23,460 nt of DNA from an uncultured Bacteroides sp. (GTDB lineage: Bacteria > Bacteroidota > Bacteroidia > Bacteroidales > Bacteroidaceae): NCBI RefSeq assembly GCF_959029255.1, contig NZ_CAUFUE010000044.1, forward strand, positions 1 to 23,460, in the 5' to 3' direction. Both the position numbers and the translations under genes were made by a program. The notes under the pieces are model-generated. The model worked only from the letters and a program-made list of their open reading frames with translations. It ran no database searches and was not told where the DNA came from. Shown in pieces: positions 7,749 to 15,387 of this stretch. Position 1 is the first letter of the stretch, and the number at the start of each line of letters is the position of its first letter.

Positions 7749-8972
7749 ATGAAGACAAAAGGTTTATTGGCAGGCTTGGGTTTGTGTTTGCTTGCCTCAT
7801 GTTCGGCTCCTCAAGGAGGATTGAATGCAGATAAGGAGCTTGATTATTGTAACTGGCAAGTGCATCGTACGTTGGAGCGCATGCAAGAGGGAGGGCGTCA
7901 GATAGATTACACCATGATGCCTCGTAATATCTTGGACGGTCAGTACAACTGGAACTATCGTAAAGCTGTAAAAGATGAATGGTGTAGTGGCTTTTGGCCG
8001 GGAATCTTATGGTATGATTATGAGTATACGGGTGATGGAAAGATAAAGGAGGAAGCGGATAAGTTTACTTCTTCATTGAAATTCTTGTCAGAAACTCCTG
8101 CTTTCGATCATGATTTAGGCTTTCTGGTGTTTTGCAGTTATGGGAATGCTTATCGCTTGACGCATAATCCGGAATACAAGCAGGTCATTCTGAATGCGGC
8201 TGATACTTTGGCTACCCTGTTCAATCCTCGTGTGGGTACCATCCTCTCATGGCCGCGTAATGTAGGGATGTTTGGCGGGCACAATACGATAATGGATAAT
8301 CTGATTAACTTGGAGATGTTATTTTGGGCAGCCAAGAATGGCGGGAATCCTTATCTGGCAGATATCGCTGTCTCTCATGCGGACAAGACTATGAAATATC
8401 AGTTCCGTCCGGATTATACTTCATATCATGTGGCGGTTTATGATACATTGACGGGAGACTTTATCCGTGGTTGTACGCATCAGGGTTATGCGGACAGCAC
8501 GATGTGGGCTCGCGGGCAGGCTTGGGGTATTTATGGATATACCACGGTTTATCGGGAAACGAAGGATGCGCGTTATCTGGATTTTGTGCAGAAAATAACG
8601 GATGTATATCTGAAGAACCTTCCTGAGGATTATGTTCCCTATTGGGACTTTGATGACCCGTCTATTCCTGACGCGCCGCGTGATGCTTCCGCTGCTGCGG
8701 TAGTAGCGTCTGCTTTGTTGGAGTTATCCACTTATCTGCCTGGCGGGAAGGCAGTGGAATACAAGGATGCTGCTCTGAAAATGTTGGGCACTCTTAGTTC
8801 CGGTAAGTATCAAAGTGGGGAATCTAAACCATCTTTCTTGCTTCACTCTACGGGACACTGGCCTGCAAAGTCGGAAATTGACGCTTCTATAATCTATGCG
8901 GATTATTATTATATAGAGGCCTTGTTAAGATTGAAACGGTTGAACGAAAATAAAAATGTAGTCGATTTATAA
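7749..8972 (+). CDS. GH88 unsaturated glucuronyl/galacturonyl hydrolase lipoprotein
   Basis: 407 residues. A lipobox (LLASC, Cys18) without acidic residues right after Cys suggests a periplasm-facing lipoprotein. The body is an (alpha/alpha)6 barrel typical of GH88: 'WCSGFWPGILWYDYEYTGD', 'FDHDLGFLVFCSYGNAYRLT' with Asp122 in HDLGF, 'GGHNTIMDNLINLEMLFWAA' with Asp183, then 'HQGYADSTMWARGQAWGIYGYT' and 'WDFDDPSIPDAPRDASAAAVVASALLEL'. Asp122 and Asp183 correspond to the two catalytic Asp residues of characterised GH88 enzymes. The family hydrates the 4,5-unsaturated uronic acid left by polysaccharide lyases, releasing it from the chain end. No lyase is encoded in the window, so the substrate must come from elsewhere. 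It is the last gene of the GH97-GH43-GH88 run. Confidence 0.9.
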   Translation: MKTKGLLAGLGLCLLASCSAPQGGLNADKELDYCNWQVHRTLERMQEGGRQIDYTMMPRNILDGQYNWNYRKAVKDEWCSGFWPGILWYDYEYTGDGKIKEEADKFTSSLKFLSETPAFDHDLGFLVFCSYGNAYRLTHNPEYKQVILNAADTLATLFNPRVGTILSWPRNVGMFGGHNTIMDNLINLEMLFWAAKNGGNPYLADIAVSHADKTMKYQFRPDYTSYHVAVYDTLTGDFIRGCTHQGYADSTMWARGQAWGIYGYTTVYRETKDARYLDFVQKITDVYLKNLPEDYVPYWDFDDPSIPDAPRDASAAAVVASALLELSTYLPGGKAVEYKDAALKMLGTLSSGKYQSGESKPSFLLHSTGHWPAKSEIDASIIYADYYYIEALLRLKRLNENKNVVDL

Positions 8973-8988
8973 TTCTTTTCTAGTTAAG

Positions 8989-9014
8989 CACGCGCATCAG
9001 TTTTGATGCGCGTG
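8989..9014. terminator. Bidirectional hairpin overlapping the 3' end of the permease gene
   Basis: CACGCGCATCA (8989-8999) and TGATGCGCGTG (9004-9014) form a perfect 11-bp GC-rich stem with a 4-base loop between convergent genes. The right arm and loop lie inside the last codons of the minus-strand permease (the HAHQ end) and the left arm contains its TGA stop at 8997-8999. U-tracts on either side are weak, so termination is inferred from position and stem strength. Confidence 0.6.
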
Positions 9015-10211
9015 TCCTTTCCATATATTCATAATCTTTCTCCGTATGGTCAGTATATTCAGCAAGGATACTGCAAGAAACAGTATGCAGCCCATCGTTA
9101 TGCAAGGCAGTAATGAGCCAGTCTCCAGTTGGGGGAACAGGGCGCGAATTACTTCAGTGTAATAGACGCGAATCCATGTCACTCCGCATACGGATAGCAA
9201 CAGGACTACTAGATTTAGGCTTACAGTGAGAATGTTATAAGGGAGTGCTACCCGGTTGGGGCTGTATCCTATCAATAGCAGGTTTTCCAGTTTTACCGTA
9301 TTCTTTTGGAGTAACAGGAAAATGCTGAGCATCAGGATGTAGAAGGACAGGATACTGATGAACAAGCCTACACCCATGACGATGCCGGTGATGAGACGCA
9401 GGAAGTAGGTGGTTTTGCCTGCATCCAGGTTGTCACCTTCCGTTTCGTAATTCTTTTCCTGGAAGTATTGGGCGATAGCGGCATCTGTGGGGTTCTTCAC
9501 TTCTATGATGAGGCGTGAAGGTTGCGCTTCTTTCTCAGGGGCAAAAGCTTTGTTTGCCCAGTCCATGAACGATTGGGGGACAAGAATTGTATTCAGCCGG
9601 TTGGAAAATCCTACGATATTGCCTTTATATTGCTCTGCACGTCCGTTGCCACGCATCATGATATCCATTTGTATCAGGCTCATCAAGCCTTCCGACAGTT
9701 TGGGGAGACTACGGCTTTGGGCGAAACCGAAGTTGTAGAGGTTCAGATAATTGCGGGGAATAATGATAGGGATGACTTTTGAGCCTTCATCAAAATGCCA
9801 TTTATCCAGATTGACATCTACGTATTCATCGGGCACGGATTCAAAGAACATTTCCGTGGAGAGGTGGATACCTGCTTCTTGCATGCCCAGTCCGGCGGAT
9901 ACTTTGAAAAGGGAAGGGGTGAATGCCCCTACGTTGCGGGTAAAGGATTGTTCTTTCAGCTCTTTAATTTCATCCTTGGAGAAGGTATTGCTTTTTCCTG
10001 CAAAGCTGCCAAGGGTACTGATTTTCTTGGTAGCAATGATGTAGTCCTTCTTCATGAAGCTGTCACCTTGCGTGAAGATAGGCAGGACGTCCTGGTAGAA
10101 TTGTACACTAAGCAGCACAATCATCATACCGAAAAGATTGGCGAGAAAAAAGCCGGACAGCTGACCGAAGCTGATATGCTGACGGAGAAGTTTCCAAACG
10201 AGTTTGTTCAT
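8997..10211 (-). CDS. ABC transporter permease, FtsX/MacB-like
   Basis: 404 residues. One transmembrane segment near residues 17-38 (LSGFFLANLFGMMIVLLSV) is followed by a ~230-residue extracytoplasmic domain and three C-terminal membrane segments: about 272-300 (TGIVMGVGLFISILSFYILML), 325-350 and 365-390. This 1+3 topology is that of FtsX/MacB/LolC-type mechanotransmission permeases, which couple cytoplasmic ATP hydrolysis to periplasmic movement rather than translocating through a channel. 'LLLIGYSPNRVALPY' between the second and third segments fits the coupling-helix region of such permeases. The ATPase lies upstream in the same direction, separated by 106 bases that contain a nested palindrome. 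The cargo is not evident; the neighbouring DUF4836 lipoprotein may be a partner. Confidence 0.72.
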   Translation of the reverse strand: MNKLVWKLLRQHISFGQLSGFFLANLFGMMIVLLSVQFYQDVLPIFTQGDSFMKKDYIIATKKISTLGSFAGKSNTFSKDEIKELKEQSFTRNVGAFTPSLFKVSAGLGMQEAGIHLSTEMFFESVPDEYVDVNLDKWHFDEGSKVIPIIIPRNYLNLYNFGFAQSRSLPKLSEGLMSLIQMDIMMRGNGRAEQYKGNIVGFSNRLNTILVPQSFMDWANKAFAPEKEAQPSRLIIEVKNPTDAAIAQYFQEKNYETEGDNLDAGKTTYFLRLITGIVMGVGLFISILSFYILMLSIFLLLQKNTVKLENLLLIGYSPNRVALPYNILTVSLNLVVLLLSVCGVTWIRVYYTEVIRALFPQLETGSLLPCITMGCILFLAVSLLNILTIRRKIMNIWKGHAHQN

Positions 10212-10239
10212 TGTACAGTAGTTTTAATGAAGAATTAAG

Positions 10240-10319
10240 AATGAAGAATGAAGAATGAAGAATTACCTTGCGGCATGTTTGCATAGCGCAGCCAAATTCT
10301 TCATTCTTCATTCTTCATT
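10240..10319. repeat. Nested palindromic intergenic element, copy 1
   Basis: Perfect 25-bp arms (10240-10264 and 10295-10319) built from the 7-mer GAATGAA flank a 30-base core (10265-10294). The core is itself a stem: TGCG, GC, ATGT, TT, GCAT, AG, CGCA. One T:G pair in the core (ATGT/GCAT) is a wobble. Additional degenerate 7-mers extend the left side to about 10226. It sits between ABC ATPase and permease genes and would form a long hairpin in their mRNA. The right end overlaps the ATPase stop codon (10318-10320). A copy with one difference in the core is at 22453-22547. Confidence 0.88.
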
Positions 10320-10962
10320 ATAATTGTAATACCTTATCATAATTCAACTCCAGATGTTTCCCAATAGAAGTTACAATAATTCCTGCCCCCTGCTTCCCGG
10401 CTTCTTCCACAAGCAATCTGCTCATAATCCCACTGTTCCTATCATCCAGATGGCTGATGGGTTCATCCAGGAAAATGAAATCGAAAGGTTGGCAGAGACT
10501 GCGGATGAAGGCTACCCGCTGTTGCTGTCCGAAAGAGAGCTTACCTGCTTTTTCGTTTACCTTATCGGTGATGCCGAGAGTTTCAAAAAGGGTGAGTATT
10601 TCTTTCTTCTTTTTGTAGTTGGTGAGCCGGTTCTTCAGTTGTACGTTTTCGAGGGCTGTCAATTCGGGAAAGATGCGCAACTCCTGAAAAAGGATACTGA
10701 GTGAATGCTTGCGCATATCTACCCATTCGTTGACGGAAAGGGAGCGTATATTCCGTTCGTCGAAGTTGATGATGCCCTGATAGTCCTGCCGGTATCCGTA
10801 GATATAACTGCAAAGGGACGATTTACCTGTGCCTGAGGCGGCTTCAATCAAATAACGTTTCTCCTTGCTGAAAACCAAATCTTGATGCCATACGTCGGAA
10901 GTAACGGCATCACGGTCGGCAAACACTTGGGGTAGTGTTTGCCGTAGGTGAATGCTATTCAT
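10318..10962 (-). CDS. ABC transporter ATP-binding protein with atypical motifs
   Basis: 214 residues, a single nucleotide-binding domain. Motifs in order: Walker A AASGTGKSS (41-49), where Ala41 stands where Gly is usual; Q-loop Gln93 (LFQELRIFPELTALENV); signature LSFGQQQR (142-149), also non-canonical against LSGGQ; Walker B FIFLDEP (162-168); D-loop SHLD (170-173). The switch histidine normally following 'VT' is replaced: VTS at 197-199. It resembles the LolD/MacB group that partners FtsX-like permeases. It is preceded by the DUF4836 gene (24-base gap) and followed by the permease. The Walker A lysine and Walker B Glu are intact, so nucleotide binding is expected, though hydrolysis may be altered by the missing switch His. 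Confidence 0.85.
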   Translation of the reverse strand: MNSIHLRQTLPQVFADRDAVTSDVWHQDLVFSKEKRYLIEAASGTGKSSLCSYIYGYRQDYQGIINFDERNIRSLSVNEWVDMRKHSLSILFQELRIFPELTALENVQLKNRLTNYKKKKEILTLFETLGITDKVNEKAGKLSFGQQQRVAFIRSLCQPFDFIFLDEPISHLDDRNSGIMSRLLVEEAGKQGAGIIVTSIGKHLELNYDKVLQL

Positions 10963-10986
10963 TAATCATTAAACATTTATCGTTGA

Positions 10987-12540
10987 TTATATTCCCGCGA
11001 ATTCCTTGATAAAGTCCACGATTTGTTTCAAGGCATTGACGTCTTTATCCTTTAGTTGCAGGGTGAGGTTGGACTTCGTGTCGTTGCCGGTTACATCCAG
11101 ATAGGAAATCTTATCGACAAGAGCATAGTAAGTGGCATATTCCTTACCGCCATAACCCACCAACATTTTCACTACCGGCAGAGCGAGAATCGCTTCTACG
11201 TTGACAACAAAAGCAGAACGTTTTCCTTTGATGACGGAAGCATATCCTGTGTCTTGGGCAGACGGGTTAACCGGCTTGCAAATGTTCTTATACAGCAATT
11301 CGTCATTGGTGGCATACAACTGCTTGTCGCGTATGCCGAAGAAGATATTGATGGAAGGTGATTTATAAACATATTCATCTTCACCCAATTTTACGATATC
11401 TTCTCCACTACCTAAGTTCAGTTCACCCTTTTTGTCGTATAAAGCTTGCAAGGCATTGTTGTTCTTCACGCTGGCGTATGCCAGGAGAGTAGGAGTGTTA
11501 TTACCCATTGTCACATTGACAAGCCCAATGGTGATATCGTTTTGGAAAGTATTGAATAAATCTTTCACTTCAGCGGCTTTTGAAATCGAGAAGTTATTGC
11601 GGAAAGTTTCGTTATCTTGCAACACCTTGTAGAATTCTTCACCGTTGATACCCATGCTGACCAGTGCCAACGTAGATTTTGGGAAATATTTCAAGAACGT
11701 GTTCTCGATGGGAAGCGTGCTTTTAGCTTGCTTTTCGAGCATCGCTTTCAGTTCTGCGTTTTCAGTAAAGTTCTCTGCATCCAGTGATATTTTTCCTTTT
11801 TCAAAAGACAAGTTTCCGATAAGAGTCAAGTCTTTCAGGGCAAAGTCTTTCGGCATGGTATAGTTTATCTGCTTGAAATATTCGCCAAAAGCGTTTGAAA
11901 GAGAAACAAGGAAATCGATATCGCCACTTTGTTTCTGCATCTTCAAGAATGCAGGTTTGCTGCTGATGCTGTTTGCTTCCGTCTGTTTCAGTAAAACGCT
12001 GATGTCCTTTTTGGTCTTTTCCAGTTGAGAGTTGCTATTGTAGCTTGCAATCAGCGCAACAGAGGGGGTAAAAGCTACCAAAACGTCATTCTCTACTTTT
12101 ACGAAGCTGTAGTCGTCGGCTTCTTCTATCGTAGTGCATACTTTTTCCTTCTCCATTGCCTTGAGGAAGGCGCGAAGGTCGTCTTCATTGGTTACTTTGA
12201 GTACTCCTGTGGCAGTAGAGTTAAACGAAGGAGAGCTAAATAGGTAGATGGGTGTGTTGATGTCTACTCCCGACTTTGAAGGGTCTTTCATTATCGCTTC
12301 CAGCTGTTGGTAGGTGTCGGCTTTCATGCCGCTTTTCAACGCGTCGGTCAATTTTGTCAGTGCTTCTTTGTTCTCTTTGTCTTTCACTCCGGCTTTTTCT
12401 GCCAACGCTTTCACGTTGATGGCTACTACCGAAGCGTCGGCCGGGATAACGTTGGTGTACTCCGCTTTCTTGGAACAAGCGCTTACAAAAACAATCAGCA
12501 CTGCCAGTACCGAGAGTTGGGATAATAAACTCTTTTTCAT
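10987..12540 (-). CDS. DUF4836 family lipoprotein
   Basis: 517 residues with a lipoprotein signal (hydrophobic 8-19, lipobox VSAC, Cys22). The beginning of the mature part, 'YTNVIPADASVVAINVKALAEKAG', is the characteristic start of DUF4836 proteins, a Bacteroidota family of unknown function. The body alternates beta-strand-like and helical segments with no catalytic motif that I recognise. No membrane helix follows the signal, so it should be a periplasm- or surface-exposed lipid-anchored protein. It sits 22 bases after rsmE and 24 bases before the ABC ATPase, on the same strand. The context suggests it may work with the ABC pair, for instance as an accessory or cargo protein, but this is inference. 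Confidence 0.82.
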   Translation of the reverse strand: MKKSLLSQLSVLAVLIVFVSACSKKAEYTNVIPADASVVAINVKALAEKAGVKDKENKEALTKLTDALKSGMKADTYQQLEAIMKDPSKSGVDINTPIYLFSSPSFNSTATGVLKVTNEDDLRAFLKAMEKEKVCTTIEEADDYSFVKVENDVLVAFTPSVALIASYNSNSQLEKTKKDISVLLKQTEANSISSKPAFLKMQKQSGDIDFLVSLSNAFGEYFKQINYTMPKDFALKDLTLIGNLSFEKGKISLDAENFTENAELKAMLEKQAKSTLPIENTFLKYFPKSTLALVSMGINGEEFYKVLQDNETFRNNFSISKAAEVKDLFNTFQNDITIGLVNVTMGNNTPTLLAYASVKNNNALQALYDKKGELNLGSGEDIVKLGEDEYVYKSPSINIFFGIRDKQLYATNDELLYKNICKPVNPSAQDTGYASVIKGKRSAFVVNVEAILALPVVKMLVGYGGKEYATYYALVDKISYLDVTGNDTKSNLTLQLKDKDVNALKQIVDFIKEFAGI

Positions 12541-12562
12541 ATCTTTATTATTTTAATGTGTA

Positions 12563-13261
12563 TTATTGATTTTGCAGGTTTAAGATGTGGCATGCCACAA
12601 GGGCGGCTGTTTCGGTTCGCAACCGGGAGCGTCCCAGGCTGATGGGGACAAAACCGTTTTCAATGGCTTTCTTCACCTCTTCTTCGCTGAAGTCGCCTTC
12701 GGGACCGATGAGCACAAGGGCGTCTTCACCCGGACGCAAAACATCTTTCAGCAGTGGCTTTTCTCCTTCGTAACAGTGGGCTATGAACTTCTGGCCACTG
12801 AATGGTTGCGTGATGAACTTGTTGAAATCCGTCATTTCATTCAGTTTGGGCAGACGTGCCTTGAGCGATTGCTTGATGGCGGATACCAGTATCTTGGCAA
12901 TGCGTTCTGTCTTGATGACTTTACGCTCGGAGAAGCGGCAATTCAGGAAAGTCAGTTCGTCGAAGCCTATTTCGGTAGCTTTCTCGGCAAACCATTCCGT
13001 GCGGTCCATATTCTTAGTGGGCGCCATGGCTATGTGCAAGTGTCCGCTCCACAAGGTTTCTTGGGGAATAGTCTCCAGGATATTGACAAGGCAACGTTTG
13101 TTGGTGGCGGTACTGATTTCGGCACGGTAGAAGTTTCCTTTGCCGTCGGTAAGCGTCACTTCGTCACCGGCTTGCAGCCGCAGTACGCGGACGGCATGGG
13201 CGGCTTCTTCGTCGGGCAACTCTGCATGGATTTGTATATCGGGAGTGTAGAATACGTGCAT
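12563..13261 (-). CDS. rsmE: 16S rRNA (uracil1498-N3)-methyltransferase RsmE
   Basis: 232 residues, the usual RsmE length. It has an N-terminal PUA-like domain (1-70, with HAVRVLRLQAGDEVTLTDGKG), then a SPOUT (trefoil knot) methyltransferase domain: 'MAPTKNMDRTEWFAEKATEIG' (79-99), 'LIGPEGDFSEEEV' (184-196) and 'SLGRSRLRTETAA' (208-220), the knot motifs that bind S-adenosylmethionine. It methylates N3 of U1498 in 16S rRNA within the 30S subunit. It is 12 bases downstream of the BFN-domain gene and probably part of the same long minus-strand transcript. Confidence 0.95.
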   Translation of the reverse strand: MHVFYTPDIQIHAELPDEEAAHAVRVLRLQAGDEVTLTDGKGNFYRAEISTATNKRCLVNILETIPQETLWSGHLHIAMAPTKNMDRTEWFAEKATEIGFDELTFLNCRFSERKVIKTERIAKILVSAIKQSLKARLPKLNEMTDFNKFITQPFSGQKFIAHCYEGEKPLLKDVLRPGEDALVLIGPEGDFSEEEVKKAIENGFVPISLGRSRLRTETAALVACHILNLQNQ

Positions 13262-13273
13262 TTTTTGAGTTCT

Positions 13274-13843
13274 TTATTTCTGTTGATTGATTAAGTCCCT
13301 TAATTGGGCGGCTCGTTCATAATCTTCTTCATTTATGGCCTTTTGAAGGGCTGCTTTTAGCTTTTCCAGCCTATCTTCTTGTGAAGATTCATCCGTATCC
13401 GCGTCTTGGCCATCGGGCACGGCATTTTCTTCTGTTTTTACACGCTCGGATTCCAGGATATCCTCATAGATGAGGATAGGGGCGTCCATGCGCAAGGCAA
13501 GTGCCACTGCATCACTGGTGCGGGCGTCTACACGGAGAATTGTTTCTTCCGCTTTCAGGTAGAGGTAGGAATAGAAAACTCCGTTGTCTACCTTATATAT
13601 AAGTATACGCATCAGTTTCACTCCCAGCACTTCGAGTACGGAAGCAAACAAATTGTGTGTTAATGGGCGCGGAGGGACAATTCCTTTCATCTCGATAATC
13701 ATTGCCTGTGCTTCGGAGGCGCCGATGATGACGGGCAGCTTACGTGAGCCGTCCACTTCGCCCAGAACCATGGCGTAAGCGCCTGCTTGCGCCTGGCTGT
13801 TGGAAATGTTCAGTACTTGTAGTTCAATCTTCTTTTTGTTCAT
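13274..13843 (-). CDS. Bifunctional nuclease (DUF151) domain protein with C-terminal UVR motif
   Basis: 189 residues. Residues 4-130 match the BFN/DUF151 family: 'LPVIIGASEAQAMIIEMKG' (36-54), 'PRPLTHNLFASVLEVLG' (58-74) and 'ILRVDARTSDAVALALRMDAPI' (102-123). An acidic linker (131-156) leads to a UVR motif (about 158-187, 'LKAALQKAINEEDYERAAQLRDLI') of the type by which UvrB and UvrC interact. DUF151 proteins have been reported to have nuclease activity in plants and occur widely in bacteria; the bacterial role is unsettled. The fusion to UVR suggests a link to protein partners in repair or stress response. It starts 26 bases after the nucleoside transporter stop. Confidence 0.88.
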   Translation of the reverse strand: MNKKKIELQVLNISNSQAQAGAYAMVLGEVDGSRKLPVIIGASEAQAMIIEMKGIVPPRPLTHNLFASVLEVLGVKLMRILIYKVDNGVFYSYLYLKAEETILRVDARTSDAVALALRMDAPILIYEDILESERVKTEENAVPDGQDADTDESSQEDRLEKLKAALQKAINEEDYERAAQLRDLINQQK

Positions 13844-13869
13844 TTATTCTTAATCTCCTTTTTCCTATC

Positions 13870-15144
13870 TTATGCTGTCTCTTCCGGATGATGTTTGTAC
13901 CTGAATATGAGGGCAAACAAGATGCCGACCACTAAAGCGTATGCGGCAAAAATGTACCATACACTACTCCAGTCGCCCACTGTGTAGAGACTGCCTTCAA
14001 ACTCAACGGAATGGGTGAAATGACTTACCACAGCCTGGGCGCAAAGTGTGCCCACCGTGGCTCCAATGCCGTTTGTCATGATGACAAACAAGCCTTGCGC
14101 GCTGGAGCGGATTCCCTTGTCCGTTTCTCTATCAACAAACAAGGAGCCGGATATGTTGAAGAAATCGAATGCGACACCATATACTATCATGGAAAGGACG
14201 AACATCCATACGCCGCTACCGGGGTTACCAGCGCCGAACAGGCCGAAACGCAACACCCATGCCAGCATGGCAATCAGCATGACGTATTTGATGCCGAACC
14301 GTTTCAGGAAGAATGGTATCAACAGAATACAAAGAGTCTCGGATACTTGCGACAATGAAATCAGAATGTTGGCATGCTGCACGCCGAATGTGTTGGCGTA
14401 CTCGGGAATGCTTCCGAAACTACTGATATATGGATTGGCAAACCCGTTGGTAATCTGCAAGGAAACTCCCAGCAGCATGGAGAAGATAAAGAAAATAGCC
14501 ATCTTTTTCTGTTTGAACAGTGTGAAAGCACGCAGCCCCAAGGCTTCGACCAGTGATTTCGCCTTGTCGCCCTTGCTCACCGGACAGTCGGGGAGGGTCA
14601 GTGCGTATATGCCATAGACTATGCCAATGAGCGCGCAGGCAAAGAACTGGCCATAGTTGTTTTGCAATCCCAGCAAGTCTACTACCCACATGGAACAGAT
14701 GAAACCGATGGTTCCGAAAATACGGATAGGCGGGAAAGTCTTGATGGTATCCAGTCCGGCCTTGTCTAAGGCGGTGTATGCTACGGAATTGGACAAAGCT
14801 AATGTAGGCATATAAAAAGCAACGCTCAATGAGTAAAAGGAGAAGAGGGTTCCAAAGTCTACATCGGCGCCTTTTGTCATCCCGTAGTATCCGGCAATAG
14901 CCATGAATAATGCAGCAGTGAAGTGGCTGAAACTTAATAACTTCTGGGCCGGTATCCATCGGTCGGCAATGATGCCGAGTATGGCGGGCATGAACAAGGA
15001 AACGATACCCTGCATGGCGTAGAACATACCGATATGTCCGGCAAGGCCGACATTCACCAAATAGCTACCCATAGACGTGAGATACGCTCCCCACACTGCA
15101 AATTGCAGGAAGTTCATAATGATTAAACGAACTTTTATGCTCAT
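13870..15144 (-). CDS. nupG: Nucleoside:H+ symporter, NupG/NHS-type MFS transporter
   Basis: 424 residues with about 12 hydrophobic segments and the NHS-family pattern: 'LQFAVWGAYLTSMGSYL', 'GIVSLFMPAILGIIADRWIPAQKLL', 'LALSNSVAYTALD' and 'FPPIRIFGTIGFI'. It should import nucleosides across the inner membrane with protons. The frame continues upstream to a TTG at 15168, but I chose the ATG at 15144 because it starts the MSIKVRLIIMNFLQF sequence normal for the family and has the A-rich leader AAAGAAAAAC just before it. It is the first gene of the long minus-strand run, with a TACATTTG box about 90 bases upstream. The gene symbol is a family-level guess; the exact nucleoside specificity is not visible. 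Confidence 0.88.
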   Translation of the reverse strand: MSIKVRLIIMNFLQFAVWGAYLTSMGSYLVNVGLAGHIGMFYAMQGIVSLFMPAILGIIADRWIPAQKLLSFSHFTAALFMAIAGYYGMTKGADVDFGTLFSFYSLSVAFYMPTLALSNSVAYTALDKAGLDTIKTFPPIRIFGTIGFICSMWVVDLLGLQNNYGQFFACALIGIVYGIYALTLPDCPVSKGDKAKSLVEALGLRAFTLFKQKKMAIFFIFSMLLGVSLQITNGFANPYISSFGSIPEYANTFGVQHANILISLSQVSETLCILLIPFFLKRFGIKYVMLIAMLAWVLRFGLFGAGNPGSGVWMFVLSMIVYGVAFDFFNISGSLFVDRETDKGIRSSAQGLFVIMTNGIGATVGTLCAQAVVSHFTHSVEFEGSLYTVGDWSSVWYIFAAYALVVGILFALIFRYKHHPEETA

Positions 15145-15231
15145 AATGTTTTTCTTTATGTTAGACAATGATGCCGGATATAATATTAGATATAATCTGT
15201 TTCAATCCGCGTAATCTAATGTGAAATCTTG

Positions 15232-15239
15232 CAAATGTA
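15232..15239 (-). promoter_or_regulatory. Bacteroides -7 box for the nucleoside transporter operon
   Basis: The plus strand reads CAAATGTA, i.e. TACATTTG on the minus strand, an exact match to the Bacteroides sigma-ABfr -7 consensus TAnnTTTG. Transcription would start near 15225-15227, giving a leader of about 80 bases that contains a direct repeat GATATAAT (15177-15184 and 15189-15196 on the plus strand). No convincing -33 TTTG was seen. Confidence 0.6.
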
Positions 15240-15298
15240 GGTATTTTATCGGAAAGGGGGAAAGGAGAAGAGTGAAAAAAGCGTTTGCGAGGGTATAT

Positions 15299-15329
15299 AA
15301 AAAAAGAAGGCTATCTATCCCAGACAGCC
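15299..15329 (-). terminator. Intrinsic terminator of the candidate small RNA
   Basis: Read on the minus strand: GGCTGTCT, loop GGGAT, AGATAGCC (an 8-bp stem with one G:U), then TTCTTTTTTT. This is a textbook Rho-independent terminator oriented leftward; on the plus strand the hairpin lacks a T-run. Confidence 0.8.
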
Positions 15330-15367
15330 AATCTTTATTAACCTTAAATCTAATACCATGAAAAACA
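15299..15367 (-). ncRNA. Candidate small RNA gene, about 68 nt
   Basis: On the minus strand a TATATTTG -7 box (15373-15380) is followed after 5-7 bases by a predicted start (15366-15368), then about 35 unstructured bases, then a terminator hairpin at 15309-15329 with a T-run to 15299. No ORF of useful length lies inside. It sits between rlmI and the nucleoside transporter gene on the same strand, but has its own promoter and terminator. The gene-free interval 15145-15685 otherwise holds the transporter promoter and an inverted repeat at 15536-15608. I cannot assign an Rfam family. Confidence 0.6.
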
Positions 15368-15372
15368 CAGTG

Positions 15373-15380
15373 CAAATATA
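15373..15380 (-). promoter_or_regulatory. -7 box of the candidate small RNA
   Basis: The plus strand reads CAAATATA, the minus strand TATATTTG, exactly TAnnTTTG. It is positioned correctly for the terminator at 15299-15329 to produce a ~68-nt transcript. No clear TTTG -33 element is seen upstream. Confidence 0.6.
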
Positions 15381-15387
15381 AGGGGTT

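Noticed and set aside
12587..13294. Long plus-strand open frame over rsmE
   Set aside because: It is the antisense shadow of rsmE, which has full family motifs.
15145..15168. Upstream extension of the nucleoside transporter to a TTG codon
   Set aside because: The ATG at 15144 gives the normal family start and is preceded by an A-rich leader; the extension adds eight Lys/Asn-rich residues.
15360..15383. Plus-strand eight-codon leader-like ORF (ATG AAA AAC ACA ... TAA)
   Set aside because: No downstream plus-strand gene within 2.9 kb to regulate; the same bases are better explained as the start of the minus-strand small RNA.
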